Source: Paenibacillus sp. JNUCC32 (GTDB lineage: Bacteria > Bacillota > Bacilli > Paenibacillales > Paenibacillaceae). Taken from it: a DNA stretch of 62,871 nt. Made by a program: the position numbers and the translations under genes. Under the pieces are notes generated by a model, which worked only from the letters and a program-made list of their open reading frames with translations, was not told the origin of the DNA and made no database searches. Every line of letters starts with the position of its first letter. The stretch's first letter is position 1. Below, one piece after another: positions 57,676 to 62,871 of this stretch. The stretch spans positions 1-62,871 of the forward strand of contig NZ_CP062261.1 of NCBI RefSeq assembly GCF_014863545.1, written 5' to 3'.

Positions 57676-59025
57676 TTGACGTTTAAATATATCGAATTGT
57701 TTGCCGGCATTGGCGGATTTCGTTCCGCATTGGACGGACTGGGCGGCGGGTGTGTATTCGCGTCCGAGATCGATAAATACGCAAGCCAAGCGTACAAGGC
57801 ACTATACAACGGCGCCCAGGAATTACACGGCGACATTACGAAAATCGATGCGCACAACATTCCGGATCATGACGTATTGGTCGGCGGCTTTCCGTGCCAA
57901 GCGTTCTCAGTCGCTGGCCAGCGTAAAGGATTCGAAGATGCGCGCGGTACGTTATTCTTCGAGATTGCGCGTATAGCTTCCGCTAAACAGCCACGCCTGA
58001 TGCTGCTGGAGAACGTGAAGGGGCTGTTATCGCATGATGGCGGCAAGACGTTCGAAACGATGTGCGTAATCCTTCACGATATTGGATACGCGATTGATTT
58101 CCGCGTTCTCAACTCGAAACATTTCGGCGTGCCGCAGAATCGCGAGCGTATTTTCCTAGCGTGTGATCGTAACGCGGAACATGCGGAATGGGACGTAACT
58201 GGGAGCGACGTGGTAGCGCGGGCTAAACGGAGGGTACGGGCGCTTGGGATTCGTACGTTTAACTTCGATTGGCCAGAGAACGGCGAAGTGACTACGCGAT
58301 TGAGAGACGTTTTGGAAATGCAAGTCGACGAGAAATATTATCTGAGCGAGGAAAAGACGGCGAAATTGATTGCGCAGTTAGAAGAGCGCGGAATAGAGAC
58401 GAATGTGGACGGCGATGGCTGCGCGATGGTCGGGCGTGTAAATATATCCGGGTACGATCAGAGAAAAAGAGTCTATTCGCCAGATGGGCTTTGTCCTACA
58501 CCGAGTGGGCTGGGCGCCAGCGGAAACGAACCGAAAATAGTAGAAACAACAGTAATCGCTGGCTCACTCGAACACTACGGAAACGACCAGATGAACCGCG
58601 TCTATTCTGTCGACGGCCTTGCGCCAACAATCACGGTAGTCAGCGGTGGCGGACGAGAGCAGAAGATTGCGGAACCTTACACCGTTTTCCAAAAAACAAC
58701 GAGCTGGACGACAACGGTCAAATATGACGAAACTGGCACGCTACAGGCCGCCCGACTCGATAAGGTTCCGCAAGTCGTAACACCACGCTACCGCATCCGC
58801 AAGTTAACTCCGCGCGAGTGCTGGCGCTTGCAGGGCTTTACCGACGCGCAACATGACGCAGTTATGAACGCAGGTATTAGCGATTCGCAGCGTTACAAAC
58901 AGGCGGGTAATGCCGTCACAGTTAACGTTATTCGTGCGGTAGGTAAACCGCTAGTTAAACGGTTAAAGCAAACGGAATCGAGCGAAACAGGCAATCGTTC
59001 GACTTCGGAAATGGAGGCGGTCTAA
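57676..59025 (+). CDS. DNA cytosine-5 methyltransferase
   Basis: Methylates cytosine in a target site, likely shielding the phage from host restriction. Motif I ELFAGIGGFRSALDG (residues 7-21), motif IV GGFPCQAFS with catalytic Cys74, motif VI ENVKG, motif VIII RERIFLA and C-terminal motifs IX-X (RYRIRKLTPRECWRLQGF, GNAVTVNVIRAV). The target domain carries a duplicated segment (RVYSPDGLCPT, RVYSVDGLAPT), pointing to a compound recognition region. No partner restriction enzyme is nearby. TTG 57676. Confidence 0.88.
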   Translation: MTFKYIELFAGIGGFRSALDGLGGGCVFASEIDKYASQAYKALYNGAQELHGDITKIDAHNIPDHDVLVGGFPCQAFSVAGQRKGFEDARGTLFFEIARIASAKQPRLMLLENVKGLLSHDGGKTFETMCVILHDIGYAIDFRVLNSKHFGVPQNRERIFLACDRNAEHAEWDVTGSDVVARAKRRVRALGIRTFNFDWPENGEVTTRLRDVLEMQVDEKYYLSEEKTAKLIAQLEERGIETNVDGDGCAMVGRVNISGYDQRKRVYSPDGLCPTPSGLGASGNEPKIVETTVIAGSLEHYGNDQMNRVYSVDGLAPTITVVSGGGREQKIAEPYTVFQKTTSWTTTVKYDETGTLQAARLDKVPQVVTPRYRIRKLTPRECWRLQGFTDAQHDAVMNAGISDSQRYKQAGNAVTVNVIRAVGKPLVKRLKQTESSETGNRSTSEMEAV

Positions 59026-59426
59026 TGGGTGCAGTTAAAGTAGATACGGAAAAACAGGCGCGAGCCTACGAGGTGAAATACGCTCTCAACGACGCGGCTG
59101 GCGTAAAGGCGTTATTACGCGATCGCCACCGCATAGCCGAACGCCGCTACAAAGGCGACACGGCAGCCAGCGATATATTGATCGATTTGCATAGCGCAAT
59201 TAACAGCGCCGGCCTAACGGAGCGCCAGACGGAGGCGATTGCGTGGGTATATGGCGTAGATTTGACGCAGAAAGACGCGGCGGCGCTTATGGCGGTGAGT
59301 CGCGAGGCGATTACGCAATTTATCGGAGAGGCAGCGTCCAGGATTGCGGCAGTGTTTGCGCGGTGGGAGTACGGTGAGGTAACGGTCGAATTTGACGAAG
59401 AGGAGACGGATAATGACGGACTATAA
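59025..59426 (+). CDS. sigma-region-4-like transcription regulator
   Basis: A 133-residue protein with a sigma-70 region-4 HTH: LTERQTEAIAWVYGVDLTQKDAAALMAVSREAITQFI, residues about 67-103, then an acidic tail. Similar small proteins (ArpU-like) regulate late genes in Bacillales phages; that role is inferred. Overlaps the methyltransferase stop. Confidence 0.65.
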   Translation: MGAVKVDTEKQARAYEVKYALNDAAGVKALLRDRHRIAERRYKGDTAASDILIDLHSAINSAGLTERQTEAIAWVYGVDLTQKDAAALMAVSREAITQFIGEAASRIAAVFARWEYGEVTVEFDEEETDNDGL

Positions 59427-60039
59427 AACGCAATTCAACGAGGACACAGCGGCACTCATCGCAACCAATATCGCAGACAGAACGGAGCGTATGGCGGCTG
59501 TGCAGGCGCTAATCGACCGCTATATCGAAGCAAACGGAGAGGTACCGGATCGGGCGCAGCTTGAGCGCCTGACCGATTATGTATTGCGTGAGGAATTGAC
59601 GGACCCGAATTTACACAAGGTCCTTCACAACGAATATCCATTCCTATCTGAGACGCAGCTCGAAAGGCGGAGATTCGGCGCACGCGGAAGCGAAGATTCG
59701 AATATGCGAGGCGAGGTTGCGCTTAATATTGGCGATGATATTGACGATTCAGCGAGCCGCCAACATAGCGGAGTAGGTTCGCAATTAGCGACGGACGGTA
59801 AGACGTATCGTTATCCGATTCGGCGCACGCGATCCAAGCAGGAGCAGATATTCCTCGATGAAAATACGAAGATACGAAATAAGCGACGGGCCAAACAGTA
59901 TAAAAAAGACACCGCGCCAGGCGAAATAACGCGATATAACCTTTTCGAAAACGGTGGCGAAGTGCTGCCGTCTTTCGTTTCCTGTGTCGGAATTGCAGGA
60001 CGCGTAAAACAGGAGGCGAGCGTAATATATGGCGATTAA
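59413..60039 (+). CDS. hypothetical basic protein
   Basis: A 208-residue protein; ATG 59413 is chosen over the ATG at 59392 because GAGGAG lies just before it. A helical N-terminus (RTERMAAVQALIDRYIEANGE) and a basic middle (RRTRSKQEQIFLDENTKIRNKRRAKQYKK). I do not recognise it; it could be DNA-binding. Overlaps both neighbours. Confidence 0.55.
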   Translation: MTDYKTQFNEDTAALIATNIADRTERMAAVQALIDRYIEANGEVPDRAQLERLTDYVLREELTDPNLHKVLHNEYPFLSETQLERRRFGARGSEDSNMRGEVALNIGDDIDDSASRQHSGVGSQLATDGKTYRYPIRRTRSKQEQIFLDENTKIRNKRRAKQYKKDTAPGEITRYNLFENGGEVLPSFVSCVGIAGRVKQEASVIYGD

Positions 60040-60595
60040 TATTGCGCTGCCTGACGATTATTACGACTTTCCTGCGCGCAACTACCGAACAGAAACGGCC
60101 GTACTTGGCGGTAAGGCTGGCGTTTACATTCTGCTCGACAAAGACGGGCTCGCGCTGTACGTAGGCAAGGCGGGAAACCTGCGAAGTAGGCTACGCGCTC
60201 ACTTAAGCCAGCGGTCTCATATCGTCGATATCATTCCGTTCGTTAATAATGTCCGCGTATACTTCGTTCTAAGCGAATACGAGCGTGAGGTGTACGAGAC
60301 ATTCGCAATTCAGACGTTCCAGCCGTCTAAAAACCGCGCTAAAGTGTTCTTCGACCGGTATGGTGACGATGCGCAGGACGTTGAGGACCGTCTATTCGAG
60401 ATTATGACGCGAATACGCGAGTTGGAAGACGAACGCCGATTTATCCTGCAGGACATTCGCGACGAGGAGGAAGACGAGCACGAGGATGAAGATTTCCGTA
60501 AATTTTCGCAATCATTGACTTACATTGAGTTGGCCGCCATTGACGACGAGATCCGGGAATTAAGAAAAGAGCGCGAAAAGTTACGCAATAAGTGA
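60029..60595 (+). CDS. GIY-YIG endonuclease
   Basis: A 188-residue protein with the GIY-YIG core: GVYILLDKDGLALYVGKAGNLRSRLRAHL (residues about 30-58, catalytic Tyr and Arg). The C-terminus is an acidic, Glu/Asp-rich helical tail (EEEDEHEDEDFRKF). Freestanding; could be a homing nuclease or repair enzyme. Confidence 0.8.
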   Translation: MAINIALPDDYYDFPARNYRTETAVLGGKAGVYILLDKDGLALYVGKAGNLRSRLRAHLSQRSHIVDIIPFVNNVRVYFVLSEYEREVYETFAIQTFQPSKNRAKVFFDRYGDDAQDVEDRLFEIMTRIRELEDERRFILQDIRDEEEDEHEDEDFRKFSQSLTYIELAAIDDEIRELRKEREKLRNK

Positions 60596-60656
60596 CCTAA
60601 TTACTTACAAAAGTGTGTTTTTACCGACTTAGTAAGTATAGGAGTCAATTTTAAGA

Positions 60657-60680
60657 GGCGCGGATCAATCTGCGTCTTTT
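60657..60680 (+). terminator. intrinsic terminator
   Basis: GGCGCGGA pairs with TCTGCGTC around TCAA (two G-T pairs), then TTTT. Upstream, ACTTAC (60603-60608) and GTAAGT (60632-60637) form an inverted repeat that may be an operator for the next operon. Confidence 0.6.
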
Positions 60681-60714
60681 TCTTTTTGTCTAAAACGAAA
60701 TGGAGGCGTTATAA

Positions 60715-60981
60715 ATGGCGCAATCAACGCGCGAACTAAACGTAAACATCAACGTTGACATCACAGAAACCATCCGCGGACTCAAAGCGATCCAGCGCGA
60801 GGCGAAGAAAGCTGCGCAGGCATTGCGGGAGTTGGAGGCGGCAGTTGACGCTGGCACCGTTCAATTAACGGGTGAGCCGGATATGGTGATTACGTCCGGA
60901 ACGATTAGCGCAGGTAGTCCGGAAGATGCCCGTAAGATAGCGGACAAGTTGGCGAAGGCGGTGTCTGATGGCGGAAAATAG
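60715..60981 (+). CDS. small hypothetical protein
   Basis: An 88-residue protein with an amphipathic helix (TIRGLKAIQREAKKAAQALRELEAAVDAG) between beta-like ends. ATG follows TGGAGGC. Overlaps the Rep-like gene. Confidence 0.5.
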   Translation: MAQSTRELNVNINVDITETIRGLKAIQREAKKAAQALRELEAAVDAGTVQLTGEPDMVITSGTISAGSPEDARKIADKLAKAVSDGGK

Positions 60982-61792
60982 ACGATTAGCAGATCCGGAA
61001 ACGGGCGAACTTATATACGCGACGGTCCTCGATTATGGTGACCGCGTTATAACGGAAGCACAGCGTAAAGGAGCTGCGGAACACTTTGACCGCGAAACGT
61101 TCAAAGGCCGCAATGCCGGCTTTACCTTTACGTCTATGGACGATATCCATTACGTGACCGAGCGCCTGACAACGGCACAGTGCGGCTACTTGCTCGTTCT
61201 ACAGTGCTACGTTGATTATGACGGCGGCCGAATCGTTAAGGCTCGCGGCGAATCGATGACTAGCGCGGACATGCTCGACGTTCTGCAGCTCAAACGAAAA
61301 CGGAGTACGTTCTACGATTTCATGAGCGCTTGCCTGGAATCCGGTATCATTACGGAGGACGAATTCGGCAGCTACTACGTCAATCCGCGTTATCACTTCC
61401 GAGGAGCAACGCAGAATCGTGCGGTTATTCGTACATACACGGCAAAAGTACGCCAGGCTTACCGCGAAGTTAAAGCGGTTGATCTCGGCCTTATGTACCG
61501 CATGCTTCCGTATGTACACGTAAGTAATAACGCATTGTGCTCGAATCCTACGGAACGCGATCCGAAGAAAATACGCTGGTTCAACGGTAAGTCATTGGCG
61601 GCTGCGATCGGAGTCGACGAGAAGACATTGACGCGTAGACTTCCGCATATGAAGTTCGGAGGCGAGTACGTTATTGCGCGTACATCCGTCGGACCGCAGC
61701 GCATGTTCCAGTTTAATCCTAGCGTGTTTTATCGCGGAAACAAGACGCCTGACGAGTCGTTGGTTGCGAAATTTAATGGCCTGTCCGCTTAA
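60968..61792 (+). CDS. Rep-like winged-helix protein
   Basis: A 274-residue protein with a winged-helix core (MTSADMLDVLQLKRKRSTFYDFMSACLESGIITEDEFGSYYVNPRYHFRGA in outline, near residues 95-145) like Firmicute plasmid initiators of the RepL/RepA type. Two near-identical repeats follow immediately, as with iterons. A second initiator in addition to the one at 25921. Could also be a regulator. Confidence 0.6.
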   Translation: MAENRRLADPETGELIYATVLDYGDRVITEAQRKGAAEHFDRETFKGRNAGFTFTSMDDIHYVTERLTTAQCGYLLVLQCYVDYDGGRIVKARGESMTSADMLDVLQLKRKRSTFYDFMSACLESGIITEDEFGSYYVNPRYHFRGATQNRAVIRTYTAKVRQAYREVKAVDLGLMYRMLPYVHVSNNALCSNPTERDPKKIRWFNGKSLAAAIGVDEKTLTRRLPHMKFGGEYVIARTSVGPQRMFQFNPSVFYRGNKTPDESLVAKFNGLSA

Positions 61793-61844
61793 AAAAGTGA
61801 CCTTATTCGGACAAATCGGCGAAAAAAGTGACTTTATTCGGACA
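61791..61844 (+). repeat. two iteron-like direct repeats after the Rep-like gene
   Basis: AAAAAAGTGACCTTATTCGG (61791-61810) and AAAAAAGTGACTTTATTCGG (61822-61841), each followed by ACA; start-to-start 31 bp, three helical turns. They overlap the gene's stop codon and are followed by a terminator. Confidence 0.65.
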
Positions 61845-61853
61845 CGTTAAAAT

Positions 61854-61883
61854 GCCGTTCCACCGCGTAGTGGTGCGGCTTTT
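61854..61883 (+). terminator. intrinsic terminator
   Basis: GCCG-tt-CCAC pairs with GTGG-tg-CGGC around CGCGTA, then TTTT. Confidence 0.65.
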
Positions 61884-61940
61884 CGGCGTTTTGGGTGCGG
61901 AATTATATATAGTCTTTGTTAACGGAAAGGGGATAGCGCA

Positions 61941-62219
61941 ATGTTCAAACGGATGAAATCGAATGTAGGCGGTAATGACCGGTCTCCGATTCAACTAACG
62001 GAAGTTAACGGAAAACCTGCGTTAGTGTTTGACGAAATGCCTGCGCTTGTTTTCGTAAGTAATAACGGGCATGGATCGTTTGATAAGCTGTATATTGACG
62101 GAGTAGAGAGCGTGACCCATCGGAATGTGACGATTACTTCCGAAGTAGGCGAAATAACTACGTACAGTCTTGATAAATACGCGATTAGAACGGAAGAAGT
62201 AGCGGAGGATATCGGCTAA
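61941..62219 (+). CDS. hypothetical protein
   Basis: Unrecognised 92-residue protein (basic start FKRMKSNVGGNDRSP, then LTEVNGKPALVFDEMPALVFVSNNGHG, acidic end). ATG follows AAAGGGG. Upstream TATATATAG looks like a -10. Confidence 0.5.
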   Translation: MFKRMKSNVGGNDRSPIQLTEVNGKPALVFDEMPALVFVSNNGHGSFDKLYIDGVESVTHRNVTITSEVGEITTYSLDKYAIRTEEVAEDIG

Positions 62220-62421
62220 CGCCGTCACTTCCGACGCCTAACGGCGACGTCGTGAATCATATAATCTTTGTCCGCGTTAATCTTTTAAAAAGAACTAAAC
62301 GCAAGGTAAGTGATACGAATCTGGACGGCAGCGCCGGACAGAGGACGAGGCGGTCTTCCTCGGCCATATCTTTATCAATAACGCTAACACTAACGTTAGC
62401 CTTAATCGGAGGGATTGCGCT

Positions 62422-62610
62422 ATGTCTGACGTTATCATGCGGGATAGTGACGGTAATATTATCGGTACAGCTACGCTAGTAGAGGCGGTAATTGAATACG
62501 ATATGTCTGCTAAGGTATCGGTAAGCAGCGTAGATACACGGAGTAAGCCGGAAGATGGTGCGGATTGGGATACGCTAAAGATGGAATTGATCGAAGGGGG
62601 ATTGCGTTAA
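62422..62610 (+). CDS. hypothetical acidic protein
   Basis: A 62-residue protein (MSDVIMRDSDGNIIGTATLVEAVIEYDMS...). ATG follows CGGAGGG. The 200 bp before it (62220-62421) hold no gene with a ribosome site. Confidence 0.5.
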   Translation: MSDVIMRDSDGNIIGTATLVEAVIEYDMSAKVSVSSVDTRSKPEDGADWDTLKMELIEGGLR

Positions 62611-62708
62611 TGAGACGGATTAACTCGTTTGTGATTGCGTTGATACTGTCCGTTTATATCTATAGCGTTAAATGGCGGGGACTAACGGAGTATAGTAGTT
62701 CCGATTAG
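62610..62708 (+). CDS. small membrane peptide
   Basis: A 32-residue peptide with one hydrophobic segment (FVIALILSVYIYSV). ATG overlaps the preceding stop (TAATG). Likely real only because of coupling; function unknown. Confidence 0.4.
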   Translation: MRRINSFVIALILSVYIYSVKWRGLTEYSSSD

Positions 62709-62760
62709 GACGTAAATTACTACGTTGTAAACCTGCGAAATATATGCGGAAATTAGCGTA

Positions 62761-62766
62761 TATAAT
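62761..62766 (+). promoter_or_regulatory. TATAAT -10 box at the right end
   Basis: A perfect TATAAT; no convincing -35 is visible. If the genome is circular or its ends join, a transcript would run toward the terminase genes at base 1. The 62709-62871 stretch holds no gene. Confidence 0.35.
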
Positions 62767-62871
62767 AGAAGCGAAATTTTTACGAGTGGCTTCGTTAGTT
62801 GACGGAACCCTGCGATTATCCGCTGAAACGCTCCGGACGGACAGCCTTCGAAAACTCACGGGGTTCAGCGC

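Noticed and set aside
57606..57860. N-terminal extension of the leftward gene at 57276
   Set aside because: The GTG at 57605 has a strong site; the extension is antisense to the methyltransferase start.
62252..62479. Hydrophobic 75-codon frame
   Set aside because: No ribosome site, and it overlaps the better-supported 62422 gene.
1..62871. Integrase, attachment site, tRNA genes, CRISPR array, transposase
   Set aside because: None was recognised on either strand.

Overview
The window reads as a complete or near-complete tailed-phage genome of about 62.9 kb. It is packed with short, overlapping, mostly rightward genes behind strong AAGGAGG-type ribosome sites. The host is a Gram-positive Firmicute. 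The PBSX/Xkd-like tail, the XhlA and phi-LC3-type lysis proteins, and an amidase carrying a copper-amine-oxidase-like C-terminal domain (common in Paenibacillaceae) point to a Paenibacillus/Brevibacillus-like bacterium; that host is an inference. The virion is a myovirus, because there is a contractile sheath.

Layout. 0-5 kb: two tiny leader genes, terminase, portal and three small structural or decoration genes. 5-10.5 kb: scaffold, decoration protein, major capsid protein and head-tail connectors, with the Mu-F-like minor head gene unusually downstream of the capsid gene. 10.5-20.6 kb: sheath, tube, tail chaperone with a clear -1 frameshift site, tape measure, LysM protein, hub, baseplate and fibre genes. 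20.6-22 kb: XhlA, amidase and holin. 22-29 kb: a plasmid-like block with two leftward genes (one HTH regulator), an FtsK/SpoIIIE ATPase, a replication-relaxation protein, a HTH replication initiator behind a structured leader with a DnaA box, ParA and a ribbon-helix-helix partner. 29-32.6 kb: small unknown genes and paired operators. 32.6-38.7 kb: Xre switch, helicase loader, DnaB-like helicase, Toprim primase, a second Xre and a sigma-like factor. 38.7-57 kb: a putative large structured RNA, ssDNA-binding protein, nucleases, a family A DNA polymerase split in two, RuvC-like resolvase, ribonucleotide reductase interrupted by an HNH endonuclease, PhoH-like ATPase, dUTPase, ThyX, dNMP kinase, a secreted 3D-domain protein and tandem small-barrel proteins. 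57-62.9 kb: cytosine-5 DNA methyltransferase, a sigma-region-4-like regulator, GIY-YIG nuclease and a second Rep-like winged-helix protein with two iteron-like repeats.

How it fits together. No integrase, transposase, tRNA or CRISPR array was seen. A partition operon plus a plasmid-type initiator suggest an extrachromosomal prophage (phage-plasmid), with repressor-type switches governing entry to the lytic replisome and nucleotide-synthesis genes. The strongest unexplained signals are: (1) seven genes, several of them core enzymes, that appear to start at ATC or ATT; (2) a 39-bp element repeated three times without gaps, one copy directly ahead of the sigma-like gene; (3) a roughly 260-nt intergenic RNA candidate at 38.7-39.0 kb with many perfect helices; (4) the split polymerase with a small membrane-protein gene between its halves; (5) several iteron, centromere and operator-like repeat sets.
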